From: Vibrio ezurae NBRC 102218
GTDB taxonomy: Bacteria; Pseudomonadota; Gammaproteobacteria; Enterobacterales; Vibrionaceae
Length of the DNA stretch: 64,000 bases
Reading direction: 5' to 3'
NCBI RefSeq assembly: GCF_000467185.1
Contig: NZ_BATM01000044.1
Coordinates: forward strand, 1-64,000
Below are positions 50,114 to 58,776 of this stretch, piece after piece. The position numbers were made by a program, and so were the translations under genes. The notes beneath the pieces were generated by a model. The model did no database searches, had not been told where the DNA came from, and saw only the letters and a list, made by a program, of their open reading frames with translations. The stretch's first letter is position 1. Each line of letters starts with the position of its first letter.

Positions 50114-51619
50114 TTACTTGGTAAGGCGAGGAATATCCTCTTTTAGAATAGTGAATACAGCTAGGTGTTTACGTTGATTTCCAGCAACATAACGTATTTG
50201 TAGGCTATTGTTTTTAGTAGAGCCATCTAGCGTAGCTAAAACTGTTTCGGGTACATCAATACTGATTAGATCTTGTTCATTTGGACGTTGATTTAATGTA
50301 TGAGATAACCATGCGGTAAGATCATTGTCTCCTGATACTTCGATTTGGTAGTTAAGTGCATCGTCCCATAAATCAGTATTCGTCAAATTAAACGAAATAT
50401 TAATGCCATCGTTTTCACCTTCCGCAATGGTGATATCTTTGAATTGAGCATGATTGATCACGCTTTCTTGCTCAGAATCATAACCTGGTGTCGATAGTGT
50501 AAATGTTGCTTTATACCATAAGTGGTCTGAGACAAAATCACGTTCTTCGTATGTCGGTTCTCCATGTTCGTTGACATGCATGCCAGAGTGTTTTTCATCC
50601 CATTGATAAGTATCATCTTCACCATGAGGCCCAGGGAAGTAAGTTTTAATTCTTGGTCCAATTAGTGAGGCATCTACTAACTCAATATCTTCAGCGTTCG
50701 CATTGTAGTAAATGAAATCAATACGATCACGGTCGTCTAATCCTCGACCACACTCATTGACGTATGATGCACCTTGTGTCCAACTATCATCTATATGGAA
50801 TGGCCAAGTTGCTCCCATATTGGTTGCAGGATCAGGATAGAGATGACGATAGCTGTCAGTATATCCTGCGTCCAGAATGCGTCTATGAGTCATAAAGTCA
50901 TGAACCGTTCCTTTTCGATCATACATATTGGCTGTATCTTCAGTCCAATCTAGTCCAGAGGCTTCGTTTAAGTCGCCACCGAAAATGATAACTGCATTAT
51001 TTTCAAGGTAAGGGGATAGCTGTTCAAGCATGTAACTAGCTTGACGTGGGCGGTATGATTGAAGATTTAATGCATCAAGATCTTCTTGGCTAGTGATCGG
51101 GAGACAGCCGGCATGAGCTTGCCATGTTATACCGTTCCCACCTCTTGCATCGTAAGTGATATAGCGTGTGTAATCTAAGTGATTTGAAAAGACAATAACG
51201 TCACGTCCATTGACATCAAGGACAGCACCAATATTTCCACCATATTCATTATGGGCATCAATGGTATTTTTTATAGGATGCTTAGACAAGATCCCAACAC
51301 TTCCAACACTATTATTTCCATGGTAATAGTGCATACCAAGTCGCTCTGCCATTCTTGCTGTTATTCCAGTCGCTTCTTGGAAAAAAATAATGTCTGCATT
51401 GGCATGTTGAAGTTCTTTTACGGCAACCTCAAACGAACTAGTATCATTGAAATCTCGATATAAATTTTGCCACATATTGGCAGATACTATGTTTAAAGTA
51501 GTAGTGTAACTTTCTGGAGGAGTGATCTCAGGAGCCGATGTATTGTTATTATCGTTGCTATCGTTACACCCAACTAGTAGAGCGGATAGTAGAAGGGGGA
51601 CGTACAGTTTATTGTTCAT
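50114..51619 (-). CDS. endonuclease/exonuclease/phosphatase-fold lipoprotein
   Basis: 501 residues from ATG 51619; the lipoprotein signal MNNKLYVPLLLSALLVGC gives cysteine 18. The EEP-fold active-site residues can be followed: asparagine in IVSANMWQNL, glutamate in FFQEATG, histidine in SNHLDYTRY, aspartate and asparagine in GGDLNEASG, aspartate in DRIDFIYY, and the terminal SDHLWY pair. A beta-sandwich domain fills the C-terminal about 120 residues. It is probably a surface or periplasmic phosphodiesterase or nuclease. More AT-rich than the TonB cluster, and its stop lies seven bases from the palindromic repeat. Confidence 0.88.
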   Translation of the reverse strand: MNNKLYVPLLLSALLVGCNDSNDNNNTSAPEITPPESYTTTLNIVSANMWQNLYRDFNDTSSFEVAVKELQHANADIIFFQEATGITARMAERLGMHYYHGNNSVGSVGILSKHPIKNTIDAHNEYGGNIGAVLDVNGRDVIVFSNHLDYTRYITYDARGGNGITWQAHAGCLPITSQEDLDALNLQSYRPRQASYMLEQLSPYLENNAVIIFGGDLNEASGLDWTEDTANMYDRKGTVHDFMTHRRILDAGYTDSYRHLYPDPATNMGATWPFHIDDSWTQGASYVNECGRGLDDRDRIDFIYYNANAEDIELVDASLIGPRIKTYFPGPHGEDDTYQWDEKHSGMHVNEHGEPTYEERDFVSDHLWYKATFTLSTPGYDSEQESVINHAQFKDITIAEGENDGINISFNLTNTDLWDDALNYQIEVSGDNDLTAWLSHTLNQRPNEQDLISIDVPETVLATLDGSTKNNSLQIRYVAGNQRKHLAVFTILKEDIPRLTK

Positions 51620-51902
51620 GATGATGCCTTTAAAGGGAATGAATTCAGGCACTGATATTAATCATACAATATGACGGCAATAACGATTCTTCGGTTAGAT
51701 TAATTTAGCTTGAGGTATAGATTTTATTAAATGAAACGTCATTGATTGGTCACATATTGGCTCACTACTATAATCCTGAGTTAAATCATGCGATTTTCAA
51801 AAATTAATTAAATGGCCTTAATTAGTTAAAAAATTTGCCTCACTTATCGTATCTTGATAAGTTCCACTTTATAGGCGTACCACTGACCTCTACGGTAAAA
51901 CA

Positions 51903-52181
51903 ATGGCAAGAACCGCACACGCGCTTCATATTTTGGTGAAGCACAAAGACAAAGCTGAAGACATTATGGCTCAGCTTAAAAAAGGCAAAAAATTTGCTGA
52001 ACTCGCAAGAAAGTACTCCACTTGCCCTTCAGGTAAAAAAGGGGGCGATTTAGGCGAATTTAAGAAAGGCCAAATGGTTCCACAGTTTGATAAAGTGGTC
52101 TTTAGCGCTGAAACCATCACTCCTCATTTGGTGAAAACTAAATTCGGTTGGCATATCGTGAAAATTTTATATCGCACGTAA
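51903..52181 (+). CDS. ppiC: parvulin-type peptidyl-prolyl isomerase, PpiC
   Basis: 92 residues, a single parvulin domain without a signal peptide: [43 protein letters not shown] and [11 protein letters not shown]. It matches cytoplasmic PpiC in size. Confidence 0.95.
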   Translation: MARTAHALHILVKHKDKAEDIMAQLKKGKKFAELARKYSTCPSGKKGGDLGEFKKGQMVPQFDKVVFSAETITPHLVKTKFGWHIVKILYRT

Positions 52182-52251
52182 TACCATGTTATCGATATAA
52201 CTATTTATAAACGTCAACGAATCGACCAAATGTAAGCTCGAGGAAATAACT

Positions 52252-52584
52252 ATGTACGTTGTTACACCCAAAAGTACCGCTTTACTTGAAAAAATGAACG
52301 GGCTAGATGTGGTATTAGATGTCAATATTGAAGTGACGAATATTGATGAGATGCTAAAAGAGGGTGAACATGCCCACTTTCTGGTCAGTTTTGAGGCTGA
52401 TGATGAAAATGAGCCAGAGCAATACCCACTAGGCGACTTAATTGCTCAAGCGATGCAAACTTTAGATGAGTTAAATGAAGGTGCGATGGCTTGTTCATTC
52501 ACACTTGATCGCGTATGGATGAATGGTGATGAAATTCATCTATCAGTACGAACTCTTGATAAGCAAGAATCTTCATTATCTTAA
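52252..52584 (+). CDS. hypothetical acidic protein
   Basis: 110 residues with an AGGAAATAACT ribosome site. Acidic (DEMLKEGEHAHFLVSFEADDENEPEQYPLGDL), a likely alpha-beta fold, no signal or membrane segment. I do not recognise it. It lies downstream of ppiC, 70 bases apart, and has its own terminator. Confidence 0.8.
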   Translation: MYVVTPKSTALLEKMNGLDVVLDVNIEVTNIDEMLKEGEHAHFLVSFEADDENEPEQYPLGDLIAQAMQTLDELNEGAMACSFTLDRVWMNGDEIHLSVRTLDKQESSLS

Positions 52585-52586
52585 AC

Positions 52587-52618
52587 AAAAATGGGCGGAT
52601 ATTAATTAGCCCATTTTT
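52587..52618 (+). terminator. terminator
   Basis: AAAAATGGGC (52587-52596) and GCCCATTTTT (52609-52618) form a 10-bp stem with T residues in the distal arm and after it. Confidence 0.88.
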
Positions 52619-53003
52619 ATTTATATTTAATTATTCAACTCTGGTTCGATTTCTTATTTTGCATAGTGAAACTGTAGATCTTTCACAGTGTTCGGCAAAT
52701 GTTGAGTGCACGAATATCTTTGGCAAACGGTAGGGATGATAGAAAGCTACAGCTATCCAATGATACCGAAATTTAAAGAACAGGAGGCTTATCACAAAGA
52801 TGAACAGCGATGAAATAAAGAGCAGATCAACAAGCACAATAGCACATACGTAAACTGTGAGATACAGCGCAGAAGATTGTAACAATCAAAGTCTGTATTC
52901 TTCTTAATAAACAAAGAGATATCATTGAAAATGAGCTTTTGGCTTGATAGCAATCGGTTAAGAAAATTCAAGGTTCATTTGACCGATCTTTAAAAGGTTT
53001 CAC
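52619..53003. other. stretch without a clear gene
   Basis: Contains a minus-strand frame (52631-52885, 84 residues) with two hydrophobic spans and a cysteine-bearing tail but no ribosome site, perhaps a decayed membrane gene. Downstream, ATCGGT...ACCGAT (52951-52987) forms a hairpin just before the terminator at 53004. A short untranslated RNA ending there is possible. Confidence 0.3.
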
Positions 53004-53036
53004 ATCCGATATTAAGTTTCTAATATCGGATTTTTA
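53004..53036 (+). terminator. orphan Rho-independent terminator
   Basis: ATCCGATATTA (53004-53014) and TAATATCGGAT (53021-53031) with a 6-base loop, followed by TTTTATG. No plus-strand gene lies within the preceding 400 bases, so it may close a non-coding transcript. Confidence 0.75.
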
Positions 53037-53113
53037 TGTCTTTCATTCCTACTTTCGAAAATATGCTGTCGTTTCCCCAATAACATCAATAAATTAGAAA
53101 AGTTAAGGCTATT

Positions 53114-53230
53114 CTAGATATTCTGACTAAGCCTTTGATACCTTCTAGGTAATTTATTGGTCAAGTTGATCTCGCTTCTAGTCAGCACCTTCACCACTCG
53201 TTGTGCCTGCTTATGGTTATATTCTGTCAT
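53114..53230 (-). CDS. possible 38-residue basic protein
   Basis: ATG at 53230, stop at 53114, with AGAGG six bases upstream. The product begins MTEYNHKQAQRVVKVLTRSE and ends LPRRYQRLSQNI; it is basic with no membrane span. It may be a real small gene or the remnant of a larger one. Confidence 0.35.
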   Translation of the reverse strand: MTEYNHKQAQRVVKVLTRSEINLTNKLPRRYQRLSQNI

Positions 53231-53270
53231 ATAAACCTCTGTGTGCTCCGTCAATTCCTCTCCCTAAAAG

Positions 53271-53297
53271 TCTAACGTATTCACTTTGTTTTAGGGA
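53271..53297. repeat. inverted repeat upstream of PTS genes
   Basis: TCCCTAAAA (53271-53279) and TTTTAGGGA (53289-53297) form a 9-bp stem followed by TTAAAAG. It may be a terminator for transcription coming from the left or an operator. Confidence 0.45.
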
Positions 53298-53351
53298 TTA
53301 AAAGTACTTTTCCTACATTAATGGCCGTTTAGTTATCAATAGGTGCGTTGG

Positions 53352-53367
53352 ATCACACTGGTGTGAT
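53352..53367. promoter_or_regulatory. palindromic operator candidate, PTS promoter
   Basis: ATCACAC-TG-GTGTGAT is a 7-2-7 perfect palindrome about 180 bases before the IIB gene. The half-site order is the reverse of a CRP site, so a GntR- or LacI-type factor is more likely. No protein is assigned. Confidence 0.4.
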
Positions 53368-53546
53368 GCTGAGACAAAGCTATTGGTTTTCATTATTTGA
53401 ACTTAACTCACAAAAATTAACTCAGATATATCCTCAATAAAATGAAAATTAAAAACTTGTGATGACCTCGTTATATTTTCATTTTTTTGAAGGTTAATAT
53501 CACCCCGTAAATTTTTAATGCAAATTAACTTTTTAGGATGGAATTT

Positions 53547-53861
53547 ATGAGAATTTTTTTATGTTGTTCAGCCGGTATGTCCACAAGCATGTTGGTTAAA
53601 AAAATGAAAGAGTCAGCAGAAGAGCGGGGAATTGATTGCACTATTGATGCCTTCTCAATATCAGAATTTGAAACGCACTTAGCACAAAATGATGTTTGTC
53701 TTGTTGCTCCACAAGTGAAGTTTAAGTTTAACGATTTCAAAGCTCGTGCCGACTCCGAAGGTAAAGGATGCGGGCTTATTGAAATGGCTAATTACGGGAT
53801 GATGAACGGTGAGTTAGTGCTTAACCAAGCTATCTCGCTTTACAACACTAATAACCAATAG
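53547..53861 (+). CDS. PTS IIB component, lactose/cellobiose family
   Basis: 104 residues from ATG 53547 (MRIFLCCSAGMSTSML), where AGGA lies eight bases upstream; the ATG nine bases earlier overlaps that site. The phosphorylated cysteine is C7 in CCSAGMS. The typical VCLVAPQVKFKF follows. It receives phosphate from IIA and passes it to the sugar on IIC. It is first in the operon. Confidence 0.93.
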   Translation: MRIFLCCSAGMSTSMLVKKMKESAEERGIDCTIDAFSISEFETHLAQNDVCLVAPQVKFKFNDFKARADSEGKGCGLIEMANYGMMNGELVLNQAISLYNTNNQ

Positions 53862-53869
53862 GATTAATT

Positions 53870-55195
53870 ATGTCACTATTTAATAACGTGATGAATTTTG
53901 TTGAAAATACCGTATCGCCCATTGCCGGTAAAGTATCAACACAAAGGCACATCAATGCAATTAAGGACGGGTTTGTCGCTACAATGCCATTCTTAATTGT
54001 TGGCTCTTTGCTTCTAGTTCTAGCATTTCCTCCAGGAAAAGGTAATTTTTTCCTAGACGGATGGCACTCACTGGTTGAGTTCATTGGTATGGGTAATATT
54101 CTTGCGCCATTCCAACTTAGCATGGGGATATTTGCACTGTATGCCTCTTTTAGTATCGGCTTTAGCTTAGCCGAATCTTATGGTCTACGAGCATTGAACT
54201 CTGGCCTGTTATCGATGTTCACTTTTCTTTTAGCTGTCGCACCGGTTGAATTTATCGATATTGGCGGGATTATGCCCATCGCGAATATGGGTGGAACTGG
54301 GGCTTTTACTGCTATTATGGCCGGTTTATTTGTACCCGAACTTCAACGTTTGTTGCGTGATAAAAATATTCGATTAAAACTTCCAGATGCCGTACCACCA
54401 AAGATTGCGGCATCTTTTGATTTACTTATTCCTATTATTATCGTCGCGATATTAGTTGTTGGGATTAATGTATCGCTAGGGAAGTTTGATTTAAATATTC
54501 CTTCTGCTGTTATGGCTATTTTTAGCCCACTTGTATCTGCGTCCGATTCATTTTTTGCCTGTCTTATCGCTGTAATTATCATTCAATTACTTTGGTTTGG
54601 CGGAATTCATGGATCTTCAGTTGTTGTCAGCGGCATCCTTTATCCCATCTTAATTATTAACCTTGGTCTCAATCAAGAAGCTCTAGCTGCGGGTACAGAA
54701 TTACCCAAAATATTCGTTAATCCACTTTTAGATTTCTTCATCTTTGTTGGAGGAGCTGGTGGTACTTGGGGCTTCGTTGTTCTAATGATGCGCTCACGTT
54801 CAACACACTTAAAAACGATAGGCCGAATGTCAATTATCCCTGGCACATTCAATATAAATGAGCCCGTGATATTTGGTGCACCTATTGTAATGAATCCTAC
54901 TTATTTCATTCCTTGGATGCTTTCTCCAATCGTCAATACCTGCATTGTGTGGCTTGCGTTTAAAACTGAATTTGTATCAAAAATCATTTCATTACCACCT
55001 TGGACAATGCCTGCACCTATTGGCGCTGTTATTGCTACCAATTCTGGTACGGCTGCAATAGTGGTTGCTTTATGCGTTGTTGTCAGTGTCGTCATTTATT
55101 ACCCGTTCTTCAAGATTCATGAAAAGCAGCTCTTGGCTGAAGAGAACATCATCGAAGATGCAGAACCTAAATCCCCTCAATTCGCTAAGGCATAA
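53870..55195 (+). CDS. PTS IIC membrane component, CelB family
   Basis: 441 residues with about ten membrane segments. The family stretches GFVATMPFLIVGSLLLV, WFGGIHGSSVV and IPGTFNINEPVIFGAPIVMNP, the last bearing the sugar-binding glutamate, are present. The length matches lactose/cellobiose IIC. The substrate is unknown. No 6-phospho-beta-glucosidase gene accompanies it, which argues against ordinary cellobiose or chitobiose. Confidence 0.94.
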   Translation: MSLFNNVMNFVENTVSPIAGKVSTQRHINAIKDGFVATMPFLIVGSLLLVLAFPPGKGNFFLDGWHSLVEFIGMGNILAPFQLSMGIFALYASFSIGFSLAESYGLRALNSGLLSMFTFLLAVAPVEFIDIGGIMPIANMGGTGAFTAIMAGLFVPELQRLLRDKNIRLKLPDAVPPKIAASFDLLIPIIIVAILVVGINVSLGKFDLNIPSAVMAIFSPLVSASDSFFACLIAVIIIQLLWFGGIHGSSVVVSGILYPILIINLGLNQEALAAGTELPKIFVNPLLDFFIFVGGAGGTWGFVVLMMRSRSTHLKTIGRMSIIPGTFNINEPVIFGAPIVMNPTYFIPWMLSPIVNTCIVWLAFKTEFVSKIISLPPWTMPAPIGAVIATNSGTAAIVVALCVVVSVVIYYPFFKIHEKQLLAEENIIEDAEPKSPQFAKA

Positions 55196-55197
55196 AT

Positions 55198-55539
55198 ATG
55201 ACTTTTAGTATTAATTCTCAAAATGACATTACCGAAGAATTTTTGATGTCACTACTTTGCTCTGCCGGAGAAGCTCGTTCGTCGGTAATGGCAGCGATGG
55301 CTTCAGCTCAAAAAGGTGATTTTGAACAGGCTTCATTGTTCATTGATACCGCTGATAAAGCTCTAACAGAAGTTCATAAAACTCAAACGACGTTAATAGG
55401 GTATGACGAAGGTGTTGGCAAAGTCAGCATGACTTTAATTCTAACGCATATTCAAGACCACATTATGACAGCGATGCTCTGCAAAGATTTGGCGTTAGAA
55501 ATCATAGCTATTCACCGAAAGTTAGGAGATTTGAAATGA
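55198..55539 (+). CDS. PTS IIA component, lactose/cellobiose family
   Basis: 113 residues, a three-helix protein. The phosphoryl histidine region is THIQDHIMTAML with H84 as the likely phosphorylated residue. SLLCSAGEARSSVMAAMASA matches the family's first helix. The stop overlaps the next gene's start by four bases (ATGA). Confidence 0.93.
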   Translation: MTFSINSQNDITEEFLMSLLCSAGEARSSVMAAMASAQKGDFEQASLFIDTADKALTEVHKTQTTLIGYDEGVGKVSMTLILTHIQDHIMTAMLCKDLALEIIAIHRKLGDLK

Positions 55540-56426
55540 ACAAGCGCATTTTCGATTTAACCCGTACTGATATCGATACGATGAACCGAAAAGATATTCT
55601 CGATTGTATTGCTCGCTCAGAAGGTAGGGCAATGATGGTTGAAAATGTTGTATCTATGCAACCCCCTGTTGATCTGGTTTCCGGAGCTGAATTAGCAGCA
55701 GCATTTGGAGCTGACATGATCACTTTAAATTGCCTCGACATCTTAAAACCGGAAGCCGTAATTACCGGTGCCCTAAATCATGGTGTAGCCCCAACATGTA
55801 ACATTCAGGAGCTTAAAGAACTATCAGGTCGACTGATGGGATGCAACCTTGAACCTGTTCCTGAAGGATTCAGTGATATTGAAATAGGTCGCTCTGTGAC
55901 AAGAGAAACGATAGAGGCTCTTGTTGCTAGTGGTCTTCATTACGTGATGTTAACAGGAAACCCTGGAATGCAAGTTTCTCAAGAGACCATCTTGAATGCC
56001 ATATCACTTGTTCGAGAAATCTCAGAGGACATTGTCATTATTGCTGGAAAAATGCATGGCGGTGGTATTGGTAACGATTACAACTTAGACATTATCCCTC
56101 AGTTTGCAGCCGCTGGTGCTGACATCATGATGTTTCCTGCTCCTTATACCACCCCAGGAGTAACACCTGAAATAGCCTACCAAATGATGAGTGAAGTGCA
56201 TCGAGCTGGAATGCTCGGACTATTAGCTATTGGCACATCACAAGAAGGGGCATCAGAGAGCTTTATAGAGCAAGTCGCTTTAGCTTCCAAAGGGGCTGGA
56301 GCAGACATAGTTCATATCGGTGACGGTGGATATGGTGGTTTAGCACCACTGGAGAATATCTTCCGTATGGGCATGACTATTCGCGGTAAACGCCATCAAT
56401 ACAAACGAATGGCGAATCGCCGCTAA
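55536..56426 (+). CDS. TIM-barrel protein coupled to PTS, DUF7916-like
   Basis: 296 residues predicted as an alpha/beta barrel: AELAAAFGADMITLNCLDIL, HYVMLTGNPGMQVS, IVIIAGKMHGGGIG, AAAGADIMMFPAPYTTPGVT, LLAIGTSQEGAS and GADIVHIGDGGYGG. The last glycine-rich loops resemble phosphate-binding sites of phosphosugar barrels. I recall related proteins beside lactose/cellobiose PTS genes under the name DUF7916, with no proven activity. Translational coupling to IIA suggests that it acts on the imported phosphorylated sugar, perhaps as an aldolase, epimerase or hydrolase (inference). Followed by AT-rich sequence and the porin gene. Confidence 0.8.
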   Translation: MNKRIFDLTRTDIDTMNRKDILDCIARSEGRAMMVENVVSMQPPVDLVSGAELAAAFGADMITLNCLDILKPEAVITGALNHGVAPTCNIQELKELSGRLMGCNLEPVPEGFSDIEIGRSVTRETIEALVASGLHYVMLTGNPGMQVSQETILNAISLVREISEDIVIIAGKMHGGGIGNDYNLDIIPQFAAAGADIMMFPAPYTTPGVTPEIAYQMMSEVHRAGMLGLLAIGTSQEGASESFIEQVALASKGAGADIVHIGDGGYGGLAPLENIFRMGMTIRGKRHQYKRMANRR

Positions 56427-56497
56427 GCAAAACGTCGCTAAGTAAAAAAATAAAAAATTAGGGCTTTGCCCATAACGTGAAATAACAGGAAAATATT

Positions 56498-57628
56498 ATG
56501 TTAAAGAAAACACTATTAAGCACTCTTGTTGGTGCAGCTATCATTACCGCTTCAGGATCAGCACTTGCTTCTTCAGAGCTTACAGATAAATTTGAAATCT
56601 ATGGACAAGTCGCTGTATCTGTATGGCAATTTGGTGAAGATAAAATTAATACCGGTGAACAGCCTATTCAGGTAGAAAATGAATCTCGTATTGGTGTACG
56701 CGGAGACGTGGATTTAACTCGAGGACCAAATCTTTTTTGGCAACTTGAAGGTGGTAATGTCGGGGATGCGGGTCAGAACTCAGGTCTTGGTGTGCGAGAT
56801 ACTTTTGTTGGTATTAACTTTGAAGATGGTGGGAAAATTCGTTTAGGCCGATTACTTACCCCTTTGTACCAAATGATTGATTGGCCTTATTCGGGTCAAC
56901 GTGCAGGTGCTGTATTTGATTGGGGAGGCGATATTGTTGGCAATACCAATTATGATCGTCAATCCAATATGATTCGCTATGACTCTGCGGAAAGAAGTGG
57001 ATTTAAATTTAGTTTAGCGGGGGGACGTGGTACAGAAAGTGATGCTGGATCTAACTTTATTGGTGCGGGTGCACATTTAACCAAAGGTAACATTACCATT
57101 AATGCCGGCGCAGAATATGGTGTAGATCGTCAAGTTAGTGCCAATGCAGATTTATATGATAAGTGGTTGTCTCAACAACCAGGAAATAATCCCACATTTA
57201 ACGATGTTGAAGGTCAAACTAAATCTGACACTCAAGCGTACTTACTTGGATTTGAAGCTGATGTAACAGATGACTTTCAATTATATGGCGCAATCAAATA
57301 CCAAAAAGCAGTTTATGAAGATGCAACCTTTACCGTCGATGGCGTAGATGTTGAAATTAAAGATCTTGAGCTTGATCAAGGCAGTTACTCAGTAGGAGTT
57401 GTCTATAGTGGATTTGAGCATTGGGTTCTGAAAGCGAATTATGCAGCTAACTTAGATGTAAAATCGAGTGGTACAACCATTCATGGAACTGCGGACTCAA
57501 TCATCTCAGCTCAGGCGTTGTACTTCCTCAGCGATAGTGCTTTAACTTATGTTCGACCTTATGTTATTGATCAAAACGACTCTGGGTATGAATTTGGTTG
57601 GGGGGCTGGTGTAGAGTATTACTTCTAG
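56498..57628 (+). CDS. general porin, OmpU/OmpC-type
   Basis: 376 residues with signal peptide MLKKTLLSTLVGAAIITASGSALA. A 16-strand porin pattern runs through FEIYGQVAVSVWQFG, GVRGDVDLTRGPNLFWQLEGG, RDTFVGINFEDGGKIRLGRL, with the terminal aromatic GWGAGVEYYF needed for barrel insertion. Placed between the PTS and yhf genes with AGGAAAAT as its ribosome site, it probably supplies outer-membrane passage for the same substrate (inference). It ends at a strong terminator. Confidence 0.93.
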   Translation: MLKKTLLSTLVGAAIITASGSALASSELTDKFEIYGQVAVSVWQFGEDKINTGEQPIQVENESRIGVRGDVDLTRGPNLFWQLEGGNVGDAGQNSGLGVRDTFVGINFEDGGKIRLGRLLTPLYQMIDWPYSGQRAGAVFDWGGDIVGNTNYDRQSNMIRYDSAERSGFKFSLAGGRGTESDAGSNFIGAGAHLTKGNITINAGAEYGVDRQVSANADLYDKWLSQQPGNNPTFNDVEGQTKSDTQAYLLGFEADVTDDFQLYGAIKYQKAVYEDATFTVDGVDVEIKDLELDQGSYSVGVVYSGFEHWVLKANYAANLDVKSSGTTIHGTADSIISAQALYFLSDSALTYVRPYVIDQNDSGYEFGWGAGVEYYF

Positions 57629-57712
57629 TTCCTAGTACATGTCTGTTAAGACACAACAGAGCATGTAACTTTGAATCCTAACATGGAACATTGAACATTA
57701 AGTATTGGTTCA

Positions 57713-57746
57713 CCAGTGACTCAAAAAAGGGTCACTGGTTTTTTTA
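57713..57746 (+). terminator. terminator after porin gene
   Basis: CCAGTGAC (57713-57720) and GTCACTGG (57731-57738), followed by TTTTTTTATC. It separates the PTS-porin transcript from the yhf-like transcript. Confidence 0.95.
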
Positions 57747-57823
57747 TCTTACGAACTCATTAATTTCCCCTTTTTTCATTTTTTGTGAACAAAAACACCG
57801 TTAGTTCATAATAATCTTGGTAT

Positions 57824-57857
57824 GATTAAATCATGCAAAAAAATGAAGATTTAAATC
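57824..57857. promoter_or_regulatory. paired AT-rich palindromes at yhfZ start
   Basis: GATTAAATC (57824-57832) and GATTTAAATC (57848-57857) lie 24 bases apart; the second directly touches the yhfZ start codon. Both are followed by ATG. A related GATTTTAAATC occurs at 61816-61826 upstream of yhfX. They could be sites for YhfZ itself. Confidence 0.4.
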
Positions 57858-58760
57858 ATGGCGAATAATTTTATTAAAAAACATGGTGTAGCATTAATAC
57901 ATATTTCACGTTATTTACTAACCGTCAAACCACATGACAGGCTACGAACTATCGATGAATTATCCGCTGAATTAGGGTGCTCTGTGGGTTACATTGCAAC
58001 CGCTATAAAAAAAATTGAGGCTGAAGGTGCTGTCACTTTAGATCGCCGTGGACGCAACGGTACTTTTATTTCAAATTTAGATTATTGCCAGCTAATTCGA
58101 TTAGCTGAATTTGGCAATATGGTATGTGCTATGCCGCTACCTTACACCAAACATTACGAAGGATTAGCGTCAGGATTAAAAGCACAGATAAGTGTCCCTT
58201 TTTATTTTGCGCACATGCGCGGGGCTGATGTTCGTGCTGAATGTTTAAAAAATGGCATATATGACATTGCTATTATGTCTCGATTAGCAGCAGAGCATTA
58301 TGTTGCTTCTGGTGATTTAGATATAGCACTAGAGCTTGGTCCAAATACCTATGTATCAGAACACAGATTAATTTGTCGACAAGGCGAACTACATAATATT
58401 AAGCGTGTTGGTGTTGATCCTTCATCACCGGACCAAAAGCTACTGACTGAAACATACTTTAAAAATCAAAATGTTGATATTGTCGAAGCTCCATATAATG
58501 AATGCCTTGAATTAATTGCCAACAATACTATTGATGCATCAATTTGGTATTTATCAGACAACGAACGGCTTACTTCTATGGGATTATCAGCTGCATCAAT
58601 CAGTCATGTTCCTGATTGTGAAAAAGCGTCTTCGGCTGTATTAACAGTGAGTAAAAAGGCGCAGCACGTTAAGATTTTAATTGACCATATGGTGGATACC
58701 AACAACTTATTACAACATCAAAATGATGTTGTAACCGGTAAAGTAATACCAACCTATTAA
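57858..58760 (+). CDS. yhfZ: YhfZ-like HTH regulator
   Basis: 300 residues, the length of E. coli YhfZ. N-terminal winged helix (RLRTIDELSAELGCSVGYIATAIKKIEAEGAVTLDRRG, residues about 28-66), then a periplasmic-binding-like effector domain with ECLKNGIYDIAIMSRLAAEHY and ELIANNTIDASIWYLSDNE. It begins the yhf transcript, 16 bases before yhfY, and is the natural regulator of the cluster. The effector is unknown. Confidence 0.88.
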   Translation: MANNFIKKHGVALIHISRYLLTVKPHDRLRTIDELSAELGCSVGYIATAIKKIEAEGAVTLDRRGRNGTFISNLDYCQLIRLAEFGNMVCAMPLPYTKHYEGLASGLKAQISVPFYFAHMRGADVRAECLKNGIYDIAIMSRLAAEHYVASGDLDIALELGPNTYVSEHRLICRQGELHNIKRVGVDPSSPDQKLLTETYFKNQNVDIVEAPYNECLELIANNTIDASIWYLSDNERLTSMGLSAASISHVPDCEKASSAVLTVSKKAQHVKILIDHMVDTNNLLQHQNDVVTGKVIPTY

Positions 58761-58776
58761 TTGAGAAATATAGATT

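Noticed and set aside
53352-53367. CRP binding site upstream of PTS
   Set aside because: The half-sites are in the opposite order to TGTGA-N6-TCACA.
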